A stretch of 64,000 nt of DNA from contig OZ234497.1 of NCBI GenBank assembly GCA_965153455.1, positions 18,841,872-18,905,871 on the forward strand, given 5' to 3'. Source of the stretch: Sphagnum compactum (lineage: Eukaryota; Bryophyta; Sphagnopsida; Sphagnales). This document shows positions 1 through 12,720 of the stretch, piece by piece; position 1 is the stretch's first letter, and each line of letters opens with the position of its first letter. Position numbers and translations under genes: made by a program. Below the pieces are notes generated by a model that saw nothing but the letters and a program-made list of their open reading frames with translations, did not search any database and had not been told where the DNA came from.

Positions 1-384
1 GGCTACAATGGTGCTTATTACTTATGGAACCATGCAAAACAACTTCGGCACAGTTGAGAAGTATCCAGAGATGATGATTGTTAATTGTATTTGTGAAGGT
101 CATCATCGCTTGGGTGAACTCATAAGATTGCAAGGTGTTGTCATCTATAGTTGTTGTGACCTATTGACAGCAGGAGGCTCAAGATTTTTGTCATCAACCT
201 TGCTGAGTCTACTACATCTGTCAGGGTTTGAAGAAACAAGAGTTCTGAATTTGGAAAAAAGAAGTGTTCCTAAATCGAATGGCAATAAGTAACTTGTGGT
301 CATTATATGGGAAATCATGTTGTAATGTTGTTTATTACCCTCAGGTTCAACTCGTGCATCAGCTGTGGCCAAGTAAAGATAATG
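1..384 (+). repeat. Duplicated segment: 5' flank and start of the hydrolase exon (copy 1)
   Basis: Nearly the same sequence recurs in the same orientation at about 29714-30097. The match covers the flank upstream of the first visible exon, its acceptor (CCCTCAG before 345) and about 40 bases of coding sequence, then stops abruptly. No start codon can be assigned here, so bases 1-344 are taken as intron or 5' UTR of the gene that follows. Confidence 0.75.
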
Positions 385-3300
385 TGTGCTGCATTGACTT
401 CGACATTGTGTTTTTCCATGGTGTGCGAAAGCCAGGCGAAACAGACGCTTGGAAGAATACTTGGGTTGAAGACACTTCTGCCCAAGAATTTTGGGTTAAA
501 GATTGGCTGCCACAAGATTTGGATGGAAATGTGCGAGTCTTAGCCTTGTCATATGACTCTTGTGCCATACAGTCAAACAACGAGGGCAACTTGCAAGATG
601 TTGCTGACCTTGGATCTGATTTATTACAAAGCCTTGTGTTCAGGTTTCTCCACACAAAATCCTAAGTACCTTTACTTTGTTGGAATGTTTCCCAACTCAA
701 TTTGATAATTGGACATGTGGAAAGAAGTTGAATACACACAATGATGTGGCTTTCAGACATAGTTTCAATGTTGAAGTTGGATTATTGCCCCAGAAATGCA
801 GTGTGTCTATATTGGATACTATTTTGTACTAGACTGCTCTAATTCAAACCATTGCTTGATCTACCTCTGTTTTGAGGGGTTTAGTCTTCCTTCCTCTGCT
901 TTTCTGCTTTTCCTATTAAAGAAATATTCCTTTTTGGAATTTCCGCCGTCGGCGTTTTCAGAATGATTTTGTTTCAGGTCTTGTAAGTGGGGAGCTTCTT
1001 GTAAGCCCACTTGTTCATAGTTTTTCCCTGTTGTCCTTTCCTCTAGTTTTTGTTTTCCCTTTCTGTCAGTCTGTTTTTTGTCTTGTCCTTGTTGTTCTGG
1101 TCTGTTGCTAGCCAGTAGTATGGCTGAGTCTTCCCATTGCTTCCAAAATTTCAGCAGGGACTCAGTTCATAGGGTGGTGCTTGTCACCGGCCTTTGCCCA
1201 CTGTAGAGAGCTGATGAAGTTAGTGGGGAAGTTGTGGTAGTTAAGTCACTATCATACATACTACTGTTGATGGTCCCTGAACAGGTGTGAGTCTGGCACT
1301 TTTGTTCATACCAGTGTGTGTTTTTTGCTTTTCGTTCGTTCTGTCTTTCCTAGTTTGGTTTTTTCTGTGGCTTCCTGAGCAAGTGTTAACCTTGCTGTTT
1401 TTTCTTCATCGTGAGAATGGAGATTTCTCTATTCTTATGAAAGACATTCCTATTCACTGATGTTGTCAGATCTGAGGCTCTATAACCTTAGTATCAGTTA
1501 TCTCTGAATTCTATTCAGGTTGACTTAAATTGTACATACACAAAAGTTTTCAATACTTATGAAGGTACGTGCAATAAGTTAATGATTGTCAAAGGTCTTC
1601 TGGTATGTCGTGATGCATTGCAAGGGGCATTTAGCTATATGAGTTCTAGTTTTTGTACAAGTAATTTTCACCTACAGAAGTTGGTGACATTCACAACTTA
1701 TTAACACAAGTTATTTTCTTGTGGCAGTGATCCCTGGAGATTGGGTCAACAATGCGGATGTCTATTGGTAGGCCATTCTTTTGGTGGTCTGGTGATCAAA
1801 AGTTTGGTTGTGGAGGCATATCAAAGAGCTCAAGTCATTCCAAGGAATAGGATTGATGAATTGTCAGTGGCATCTGCAAACAGGTTCCTGAAGAATTTGA
1901 GAGGTGTAGTCAATTATGCAGTTCCCCATACTGGTTCATGCTTGGAATCGTACTTCACTGTTCGGCACAATCTATTTAGACAGGTGAAAGTGGCTGAGTT
2001 CATGAAGAATCTCCAACCATCTCAACGAAGGATGGAGGACTTGTCAGTAAAGTTTGATGAAGTCGTACAACAAAACTCTATCCTTGTGTATGCTTTCCTT
2101 GAAGGCAAGCCTCTTAAAGATCTGGTAAGCAATGACTTTCTATGTTGATTCAAAGGCAGATCCCCAATATTTCTGAATGTTAGGATACCCTTGGTAATTC
2201 AATTTCCATGAGCCTAGCATTCAAGATACAGATAGTGCCAGCTGTTTTACTTCGGAGTATCTCAGTTATTTATTATCAAAAATGCCTTCACCAGGGAAAA
2301 AAGATGGTGGAAGATACATCAGCACGAAGGGGTGCAAACAATAACTATATTCGATTGGAAGATTGTGATCACTTCACAGTTTGCAAGCCTATTGATAAGT
2401 CCCATCCAAGCTATTACAAGCTTGTGGAATTCATAAGATGTTGTCAGGAAGAGGTGAGCAGTATAGACTCAATCAATCCTTTTGCTGCCTTCCTCTTGAT
2501 CATGAATTTTGCTGACTTGTTTGATCTCTTAGGTTATTTGAATTTCCTCTTTTCACATATTTGTAATTAACAAACATATATTACTCACTTCAATACTTAC
2601 AAACGATAACTATATCCTGTAGGCTGGTGTAATCAGTGTTACAAAAATGCATGAACTTCTCATCGTATTGGATTGATATGATTTTACATAGTTTTTGTGT
2701 TCAAGAACAGTATGAATTACTGGATTTATGGTATTGCATTACTAGTAAGTCTGTATATATGTGAAGCATAGATCCTTTTATCATATAAGTATATGTGCAT
2801 ATAGATGCCTCCAAGAATGGCTTAGGTGTAAGTGTTCAATTACTGGTGTCCATTTCACCTTAGCATGCATATTCAACAAAAATATGATCAAATTGTAATT
2901 GTGCACTCTCATTGCAAGATTGTAGCTGGACCATACTGACTTGATTAAATTGAACATACTCTCTCTTTGCCAGGATTCTTTATGGAGGCACCCAAGCTTT
3001 TCATCTGAAGTTCCCCAAAAGCTACGAAATATCATAGAAGGGGTTCCGACTCAGTACTTGGACCTTGCAGCAAACTCTCTGATGTGTATCCAGAACTTGA
3101 TTTCACCAGAAAGTGCAAATCCAGTACCCATCAATGAGCTCCAATGTCAATATTTATGGGTGAAGCTTTGTGAGACTCTAAAAGGTGCAAAGGCATGCAT
3201 TCAGGACGCATCTTTGCAACACATTCAAGAATCACATGATACTTTGAAAAGTCTTGCACGACTGGCTAAGGAGGCTGAGAAACTTGTTCATGATTGTTGT

Positions 3301-4524
3301 GATGCCGAATGGATCCAAGCTGCCATGATCTTTGCCAATGCAAAGGAGCATTTTGCATCCTTGACTTTTAAATTAAGGTTGTACATGGAACTTTTGCAAA
3401 GCATTTTCGAGGAAGGAGCAACAAAGGAGTTTTTGACTAAACTTCAGGATCAAAAGTGGATTGATGATGTCAAGGATGAAGAATTTCACTTCATTGAAGC
3501 GAAAGCAAAGGAGGATCGACAAAGGTTGCTGTCAAGATTGATTCACGTTGGATCAAGTGATTCAGAAAATCTCATTAGAAGACTTCAGATCTCTAATCGA
3601 GCTACTTTCTTGCAGGATAATGCAACTAGTGTGATTGATGCCTGGAAAGTGGAATACAAAAGTATTCATCGAGTGCCAAATGGTCAAATAGGAAAGGGAG
3701 GTTCTGCAACTGTTCACAAAGTTACATGGCTTGGCAAAGATTTTGCAGAGAAGTGTTTTCATGGACCAGAAAATGAAGATATCCAAGAAGAAGCATCTCT
3801 TCTTGCAGGATTGTCTCACCCCAATGTTTTGCCCTTCTTTTGTTATGCAACTAGGGATCATTCTTGTTCCCTTATTATGGAGCTGATGGATGGGGATCTT
3901 CACCAATTAATGGAGAGATTGGTGAACCATGAAAGCCAAGGTCCCCCGTTTGAACTTCTTGAAGCAGTTGACATCATGTTGCAAGTAGCGGAAGGCATGA
4001 ATTACTTGCATCAAAACAGGGTGGTTCATCGAGATCTGAAATCAATGAACATTCTTGTGAAGTACAATGAACATGACAGGCATGTGTATGCAAAAGTGGC
4101 TGATTTTGGGCTCTCCAGAATAAAGGAATTAACTTGCACATATTCCAACCTAACAATGGATCTGGGTACAACTCGATGGATGGCGCCAGAACTGTTTGGT
4201 GATTCAGAGGATCATAATGTTGGTCCAAGTTCATCAAGTGAGTCCTTGAAGTATCATTTCAAAGTTGATGTCTACAGCTTTGGGATGGTGTGTTATGAGA
4301 TTTTGACTGGATGTGTCCCTTTTGTCAATTTCAAGCTGATGGATCTTCGGAAGAGGATAAAGGATGGTTCTAGACCAGATATGCCTGAACAATGTCCTGA
4401 GCAGCTGTCCACCTTGATTCAAGCCTGTTATCATGCTGACCCTAAGGCACGACCTTCATTTCCTGACATTTGTGTGGAGTTGAGGCATATTATGTGCTCA
4501 CTCATGGTAGATGCTACATCATGA
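345..4524 (+). CDS. SERAC1-like alpha/beta-hydrolase fused to a protein kinase (5' exon missing)
   Basis: Four exons join without a frame break: 345-643, 1728-2124, 2295-2453 and 2974-4524, with GT-AG borders and phases 2, 0 and 0. They give 801 codons, and an upstream exon with the ATG must exist. Residues 1-285 are the hydrolase: FFHG oxyanion motif at 23-26, nucleophile elbow GHSFGG at 115-120 (Ser117), and a likely catalytic His258 in EDCDHF. Residues about 316-430 are helical and resemble the N-terminal region (DUF1221/HeLo-like) of some plant kinases. The kinase domain, about 515-795, looks active: glycine loop IGKGGSATV, Lys545, HRDLKSMN at about 636, DFG at 662, APE at 689. Inference: a soluble signalling kinase with a hydrolase-type sensor or effector domain, possibly immune. 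The fusion rests on matching phases and on the parallel gene at 41532; a transcript would settle it. Two separate genes remain possible. Confidence 0.72.
1100..1450 (+). repeat. Duplicated intron segment (copy 1)
   Basis: This part of the first intron of the hydrolase-kinase gene recurs, diverged but collinear, at about 28278-28650 in the same orientation. Both contain the run 'gctgatgaagt', a nearby 'cctgaacaggtgtga', and a T-rich stretch followed by 'catgagaatgg' or 'cgtgagaatgg'. No coding potential is visible. Confidence 0.6.
1461..1580 (+). repeat. Duplicated intron segment (second block, copy 1)
   Basis: A block of about 120 bases, including 'aattctattcaggttgact', recurs at 19862-19980, just downstream of the dead kinase copy. 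It lies inside the first visible intron of the hydrolase-kinase gene, so the two loci share ancestry beyond the kinase exon. Confidence 0.55.
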
Positions 4525-7500
4525 TCCTTGTACAAGCTTTGTAAAGGGAGTAGTTCATTTTTGTGGAATTGTATATAGATTGATAAGTCTAACAACCTGA
4601 AGCATGGTCATGAGTGCTTGAGGAGGACAAAATACAGATTTTGAGTTTAGAGAATAGAGGAAAGCCCAAACATAGATTCCAGAAGTAAAATGTGACACAG
4701 GCCCATTGAAGGTGGACAACTTTGCAATGTTGAAGCTATGTTGAGAACATCAATGTTGAAACTGGAGCAAACTAAGTTGTCAGTGACTGATTGAGTTGAG
4801 AGTAGCTACTCTTGCAGTAGTACGATAAAGACATTGAAATTAGTGTGAAAGGATTGATGGTTGTTGCAAGGAGGTATAGTCATTAAGGTATGTAGTAAAT
4901 ACACTGACATGCCCCTAAAACATTTAGGTGGCATTGTGGGAGCATTAAGTGTGAAAGAAAAACTTATACAAGGCAATGATGTAAGTGTTAAAAGGTTGAA
5001 GTGTAAAAAGTTCGAATGTGTAAGTGTAATTATATATGGGATTTACATGTCATATATGGATCTGTTGTCATGCAAGACATTGGCAAAGACCCCTATATCC
5101 ATTTAAATTGCTTCTAAACAATGCAAATATGGTGTCCTTAGAGGAAATCAAGGTTTTTGAGTCCAAATAAGGTAACATATTTTGGGCTTATTATGTTTTA
5201 GGAGGCCTCACTCAAAAAGGGGAAAGTACTAATGTGGGTGCTGGTTCACCTTGGCACAATGAGTGAATAGGAGATAATGTAAGCATCCCTTTGGGTCACT
5301 CAAGATAGTTAAGAAAACAAATTCAGATCACCTAATCTAGGATCCCATTAGCTTGAAAAAATAATCTTAAAGCTTACACTCAACCCTATCTTGTTGAACA
5401 TTGAAAATGATGAATCTTTTTTTCCATTTCCATTAGCCTTCTAAAATTTTCACAAACCTATCAAAATTTATTTCGCAAGTAAGTATTAGTTCACTCAAGG
5501 CAACTAAAAATAATAATTCAAACCACCAAATCTACCAATTTCATTGTTCATGCCTTCAATTTTTTTAAAAGCACATCACTTATTCGACCTAACCTTACAC
5601 GGCATTGCCACACCCAAGTTGAGCTCATTGGGAGAGGCCTCACAGGAGTTTCACCTGCACACCACTAGGTTTGAGAACCCATGACCTTTTGCGGTTGTAG
5701 GGTTCCAAAAGGATCTATTTCAGCATTGCATGATTTTTTGTTTTTTCAAGAACTATCGATTTAGGGTAGTTGACTTTTCAGAATGTACAAAATAGGTTGG
5801 TTCCAATTTTCAGCAAAAGAAAGATTTTAGAGAATTGACCCATTCTAGTTCCTTTTAAATTAAAAATTTGTACGAATTAGCTGGTTCCAAGGGTTTCGAA
5901 GATTGGAAGGGTGGTTTTGTTGATTCGTTTTTTGAGAGAAAACATGTCAATTAGACAAAATGATTCTCATTTGACCCGACTACATCTACCCAATTTTTAA
6001 ATTCATGGGGCAATTTTTTAATCCAATTTTTTGAAGAAACTTGGCCAATTACAATCCCCATTCTTAGGCAAAACATCTAGTTGGTTGCATTGTTTCAATT
6101 ACCATATACACCAAATCTAGTTATTTCAATTGTGAAAGTATCTTGAATATGAATTCTTTTTAATGTGCACACATTATACAAGCCTTTGAAGTTAGCCAAT
6201 TTTTTTGTTTTTTTTTTAAGAAAAAGGAACAACACAATGTTTTCAATTCTCATTTTCAACAGTGCATTGAAATTACATTATTTTTTGAAATCAGCCATGG
6301 ACAACAAATAACAAAAGTAGTTCAAATGCATTTTCATTAAACCAAGGCACTTACATTAAAAAACCAAAATCCAACATACAAAGCAACTGTGAAGAAAAGC
6401 TTCAATGATACACATCAAAATTAAGTTACATATAAAAATTTTGTGTCATTTTAATGTCATATTAATCTTGGGAAGTTGTGCTAAATGATTAATTTTAGTT
6501 TGAGGTATTCAAATTTAAATTCATTTAACTTGATTTGAGTTTTGTTTTAGTGAAATACTTGAAGAACTTGAATAAAAGCTATTTCAAAAATAATTTGTTC
6601 CAGAAAAAGTTAAACTAAGGAGTCTCTTAACATAAAAAGTTTGATGAGAAAAGGATTGAACTAATAGTAACCTATTACTCCATTCAAAAAACATTCACAA
6701 TTTAAAAGTTGTGAAATTTCAAATTTTCAAAAATTCAAAATATATTTGAAAATTTTAGATTTTGAAAAAAAAATTACCACATGTAAATGGGGTGTAATGT
6801 ACATGACATACAATAACAAATTGAAACATATGATATAAGAAACTAAACCCTGAAATACTTAACATATTTTTGTATGATTTCATATTATGATCATTTTTCA
6901 AAATGAAACACACAATTTTTCAAAATATACACACTTAAAAGAAAAATTCACGGCTATTCAACAAAAATAAACATACAACATGTGATGTATTGGGACAATT
7001 ATAAATATTTTACAAAAGATTTCATCCCAAAAAAAACTAAATGATCATCAAAGGACCCATAGTCCTCGAATCCTTTTTCATTGTTGACCCATTTGATGGT
7101 GATTTGACCTTTATGAGTTCATATTGTTTTATGATAATGTGTTGTATGAATGTGCAAATATAACTAAAGATCATGTCATGTAGTTTAAATGATTTATGAC
7201 AAGTTGTATAATTCAATTAACACTAGAGATCTTTTGTTGGCCTAAATTACCATTTTTCATGTAGGCATGGTCTTTAAAGGAAAGAAATATGTTGTCATAT
7301 CTTGTTGATAAAAATTATGCAATAATATTGTTTTTGATGTTAATTGCAACATGTGCTCAACATGGCATTTTTATGTATTCAAACAACACCCAAAGATTGT
7401 CCATCGATGTCCCAAATGTTGGCTATGCTTTTGGGTGAAATGGAGATTGTATTAAGATGAAAAAAAATGAAAACTTTTGAAATGAGTATGACAATTTAAA

Positions 7501-8596
7501 GTGATTCTACTAAAAACAATGCGTTGTCAAGTGGCTCCAACAATGATAGCTAGAATACCAATGTTGAATGTGAATTAAGTTTTTTGGATTCAAGATATAC
7601 TCCAATGTTTTGATTTTTAAAGTCTTTATATCCCACCAACCTCATGTTGTTTAATATATCACAAATTTTTTTGTAATTATATATACCTTCAATCAAAAAA
7701 ATATAAATATTGGGTTTCAAATTATTTAAATGTACATTTGTTGGTTTTGGTTTTGGGCCTTTATGTTGTATAAGTTCTGATATAGAAATGTGCATGGTTT
7801 TAGATGCTTTATTTCGACAATGTTTTATGTACATGCATTTCGTAAGTTTATTTTGAATATTGTTTAGTTTCAAATGAAAACCAAATATACAAGAAATGTT
7901 TTGTCGCAAATAAATTTGGTGACATCTCATATTAAGGAATCAACTAAATTGTATGTAAAGAAACTAAATTAGAACTTGTGAATAATCGATTGTTTTGATT
8001 CATTTAAATGTTTTTTTCACCCATCACATTGTGTGTTAAAGAAAAGCCTTTAATTGTTATGTCAAGTTAGCCTTCACATCGTGCACTAATGCAAGGCCAT
8101 CACTTGTTATGTCAAGATAATTATCATATAAGATGGTTACTAGTGTAATAATAACACGATAAGATTTTGTGATAATTCACAATTTAATCATATAATAGTA
8201 AAAATTTAATCAAACCAACTATAAAACTTTGAAATAACAAATTCCAAAACAATGTTCAATATTGTTGAGTTCCCTCAAGTTCACAAGAATGACAAGTTGC
8301 ATTCTTCTTGTTAAAGTAAAGATCACATATGCAAAATTATTTTCAAAAACAAATCCCCCAAAAAAAGATGGAAATAGATATAACAATCAGTTGAACAAAC
8401 TTGTAAACCTTCGAAGATCAGTGTTATTTAGTTGCATTCATTTAGGATGTTGATCACTAAAATGATGAAGATCCCTATTGAAAATTCAAGAACATGAAAA
8501 ATTTAAACCTTGATTGAAAATAACCCTCAAAGGCCCTTGGAGATATTTGGTGAAGTTTTCAAAATTAAAAATAGAAACAATCCAAGGTGTAAACAT
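4525..8596. other. 3' flank and gene-free AT-rich DNA
   Basis: The start of this stretch is the 3' UTR and downstream flank of the hydrolase-kinase gene; no clear polyadenylation signal was singled out. The remainder is AT-rich with only short, compositionally biased open frames. One tRNA-like motif at about 5607-5695 is listed separately. No gene is seen. Confidence 0.6.
5607..5695 (+). other. tRNA-like sequence, possible SINE head
   Basis: An A-box-like GAGCTCATTGGGAGAG is followed about 40 bases later by a B-box-like GGTTTGAGAACCC. The spacing suits an RNA polymerase III internal promoter. No full cloverleaf or acceptor stem can be drawn, so a tRNA-derived SINE fragment is more likely than a tRNA gene. 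Confidence 0.25.
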
Positions 8597-9218
8597 GGGG
8601 GGTAGGTGCACAAATGGGTGGACCAATTTGCCATAGATCCAAAGTCCCTATTTACTCAAAATCTTGATCAAATTTTGAGAATTACAACTAGTTTACATTG
8701 ATTTCCTCCATATTTATTTCATATCTTTAATGTTTCATCTAGAGTTTCAATTTCTCTAAGCATATAAGCAAAAATACCATAAAACACTTATTCCTCCAAT
8801 ATGATACAAATTTATAAAAAAACTTTATAATTGGCCCATTCAAAAGTCCATAAATATAATCCTAGAATTTAAATAATTAATTTTTTTACCCTTAACTTCC
8901 TTATTATGATAGCTTATTAATTTCAAGTCCCTAACACACACCCCATCAGTAAATGGACTGTATCATAGTCCACAAAAAAATGGCAGTCAAATGTACAAAC
9001 CATGAATTTTGCATTCAAAAGTCCATGGCTTTACAATTTTTTTAATTTATAAAATTATTTTATGCATCATGTAAATGTTCAAGCTAAAATCTTTAAACCA
9101 AGTTCATTTCAATAAATTTCATGATCTATAAAGCAATATGGGCATTGCAATGGCAATCACAAGGCAAAATTGACTTACATGACACCCAAATTGCTCCACC
9201 CATTTGTGCATGCACCCC
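8597..9218. mobile_element. 622-bp element with about 30-bp terminal inverted repeats (MITE-like)
   Basis: The left end reads GGGG..GTGCACAAATGGGTGGACCAATTT. The reverse complement of the right end (9185-9218) reads nearly the same: GGGGTGCATGCACAAATGGGTGGAGCAATTT, shown here broken by mismatches. The interior is AT-rich and has no transposase frame, so this would be a non-autonomous DNA transposon. A target-site duplication is not obvious and the superfamily is unknown. Confidence 0.5.
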
Positions 9219-12200
9219 GGGATGATGTTAGATAATATAATAATAAATGCCACAAAAAACATTTATTGCCTTTCTTAGTTGCATTTGGAACAAAACAATC
9301 TCGTGAATTAAAACTAAGACAACTGGACATTCCTCCAATTTTGTCTTCAACGTGGAATTGCCAATAAAGGCATCACCTGACCATCGAATTTGGTGTGGCA
9401 TTGCCACGATCCTTTCTTTTAGTGACTAAAAATTGACAACAGGTTTCTACAAGACCCACTCTTTTGGCCTTTAATCTCTCTTCACCAATCTAAACTACCA
9501 ACCGTCGACCTAGGTATAGGTAATTCTCCCCCGTCATAAGATATGTTCTTCAAGTTTGCAACAAGTATAGAAGGAATGCACGTTTTCTATTCATAGATGA
9601 CGCCACCATCTCCTATTTCCACTAAGAGGGTGAAAACATGTTAAGGTGTTGCAATTCTAGACGTATTTATAATATTAAAAGTCCCCTACACCAATGTAAT
9701 TTTACTTTCAAATTAAATGACTAAAATGTTAAAACACATCCTTCTTGAATTTAACCTCATTTAGTACCATGTTAAATTGGATTTGCAATGAAATGTACAT
9801 TGATTTACCTAAATGAATGCATAATTTGGAGTTCCAAATCAAATTCATTTTGAAAATTTCAAGTTATTAAGTTGTCCATTGTACTTATGCATCCTTTTTC
9901 AATGAATCTAGATACACCATTTTGTACATGATATTTTTGGATTATGACTTAAAGCATGCCAAAATTTTGGTTAATTTAGTGTCAGTGACAAGACACATGA
10001 ATCTTTTAAAACAATTAGCTTATGATGCTAATGAATTGAAAATGTCATTTCAACCAATGGATTTGAAGTTTTTTAAAATCCAAAAACATGATTCCCTCAA
10101 ACATAATTATAAGAACATTTCATCTTCAAACTTCTAATTGAAAATATTGATTTTTGATGTACTCCTTTCACTCGATATATTTTTTAATACTTCATTTTTG
10201 CTGAATTATCCCAAATTAATATGATGTTGAATAAGCATGTTTCTAAAGTTTTTTCATACATTGAGATGTCTTGATTAGCGGAAAATATTAGTTTTTAAAA
10301 ACATTAAATTTTTATAGTACTAACTCCATGTGATGTGGTAACTTATATTCTGGGACATTCATTGAAAAGAAAAAGAATACAATCAAAGTACAATGTGATT
10401 GTATCCAAATTCAAAATGCTTTTAGAAATAGGAAGTTATGTTCATAACTTTTATGATTTTATCATTTAATTTGCATTATGTTCTTATATCATTATGGCAT
10501 TGAATGTTTTGTTAGTGATAGTATGGAAAATTGCCATTTGGGAAAGTACTTTGCCTCCCCCAATCATGTTTTCACCCAAAAGTTACAGCTTTGGTCACAA
10601 CTATAAGGGAGTATGGGCTGCCTATAAAATTTCCCATGAACAAAGAATTATTTCATGGACCAAAAAATGAGGTTTTTGGACTACTTGCAATGATTCACTT
10701 ATCTAGTGTTATTTGGAAAACCTTGAAATGATGTGTTGGCACAAACACGTTCATTTTATGCCATTTAAATATTTTGTGCATATGTATTCAATAATTTACA
10801 TATTTTCAAAACTGCTACTTTAATCAAATGGTGGATGGATTGACTCAGGGCCTACTATAATTAGGAATGTTTTTGCATACAAAGAAATTGTGTAACATGA
10901 AGAATAGTCTTTTTAATGAACACACTTTGGGAAATGCAAACAACAAACCTTGCACACTAGAAATAAAAATGATTATATAGGTATCTATTTAATGCTAGGT
11001 ACATATAAAAAAATGTACATTTGAAAATGCAAATGTCTTCACACATCTTGTTTCCCTTGTAATGGACATAAAAATGGATGACTAACAATGATAGGAATGT
11101 AAACCATGATACCAAAATTTAAAAATGGATAAATATCGCTTCAAAATGAATAGTAACCTAATTGGATATAGGTAAAAACATAGATCAAACACAATCCAAA
11201 TCATGGGCAAGGTATTCTCAAACCTCCATTTTGTTCCTTGTAGTTTGATGCCTACAATTACTTAGGACACCAGAAACGAGGACCACAAATATACAAGACA
11301 TGTGCTTGAAAGGCATGTACTTCCCCCTCCTACCAATGTTAGGAGCAACCATGAGGCTAAAATAAGGGCAAATGCATTATGGGTAAACACAACATTTATA
11401 GAATGTGCAGTCACAACCAATGATGAGAAGAGTAAATGTTGAACACCCTTGAATGTTCAATTATATATTCATTATGCTCATGATCCACTAGGTAATAATA
11501 CATGATTTTGCCCTCCCATATGGTTGGATATTCTTCTTGGCCAAGAGGGGGCCTTTGGGAATAGAGGAGGTCATAGTAGGAAGGGAACCTTGTTCAAAAG
11601 GTATGTGCAAAAACATAACGTTGCTAATGCCAATGTCCAATTCAATTTTCACAAGGCAAAATCCATCATATTCAAGTACATCAATGTCAATCGGTGTTAG
11701 CACAATGCCACATTGAACACACCAATTGAAAGGTGTCAAAGGTTTACCTTGCACTACACCTTCACTAATGAACATGTTTTAATTTCACCAACACACATGT
11801 GGATATCATCTGAATAACAAAACCAAAATATTTTATGTTTCAATTGATTTACATTATGTGGCCTAAATGATGGTCATAGCAAGGAAGTATTGTGCCATCA
11901 ATTTGGCTAGCCTTGCCAAAACAATGGTGCATTTCCAACAATTATAAGTTTACAAGGTTGTGCAATGAGCTTCAATGTTTCTTAGCTGTATTCCAACAAT
12001 ATTATGCCGCATAACATTAAAACCTTCAATTTCTAGGATTTTAATGGATTGAGGATGAGGTGAGTGAAAAGGCTTTGCATTGTATGTGACGTACTTGGAA
12101 TCTTTCAAACACTAAAATTCACCATGTATGGGAAATGGGATTTGTCTAAAAACCCACCCAATATGGTCGTATAGCTTCCTTTCTTAAACCTTCAAAATGA

Positions 12201-12559
12201 GGCACATTCAAACCTATCCTCTTCTTCCAAGTGAGAAACAAAACCATGGAATGGAGTTCATTAAACATGTTTCTCAATTGATAATATTAAAATAGAACAT
12301 TGTCATTTTTCATTTCGCACGAATTAAAAGCTTTAGATTGTCTAACTTGCCTTTAGTGTCTCCATGTTACAAGAAGTGCTTATAGCATGTCTATCAAATG
12401 ATTTCCATGTCAAGGTCATCTTTGATAGCTCCAAAATAATGTAAGTAAACAAGATGCGACATTAAAAATTTGACAAAATCTATCACATTGTAAAGGTATG
12501 GTGTTAAAATGGTTAATTAAGGATTCGGTTTATCCTTTTGAAGGTGAGGGGTTCAAGTC

Positions 12560-12720
12560 ATTATACTTGCAACCTATGTGTTAAGGTAGGGTAGGTAAGG
12601 TAGGTTAGGTTAACTAAGTAGATACGACATTAAGCTAGGCTAAGATAGGTACCTATTACCTACCTAGGTCTATTACTTTACTTAAGTAGGTAGGTAGGTA
12701 AGTAAGTTAAGCTTGGGAGT
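12560..12720. repeat. TAGG/TAAG-rich low-complexity tract
   Basis: Runs of TAGG, TAAG and their complements, for example 'gtaggtaggtaggtaagtaag', make a degenerate simple-sequence tract. The central part is partly self-complementary around 'ggtacctattacctacc'. Confidence 0.6.

Noticed and set aside
7550-7930. 126-codon minus-strand frame
   Set aside because: Lies in AT-rich gene-free DNA, is rich in Asn, Lys and Ile as chance frames there are, and has no recognisable motif.
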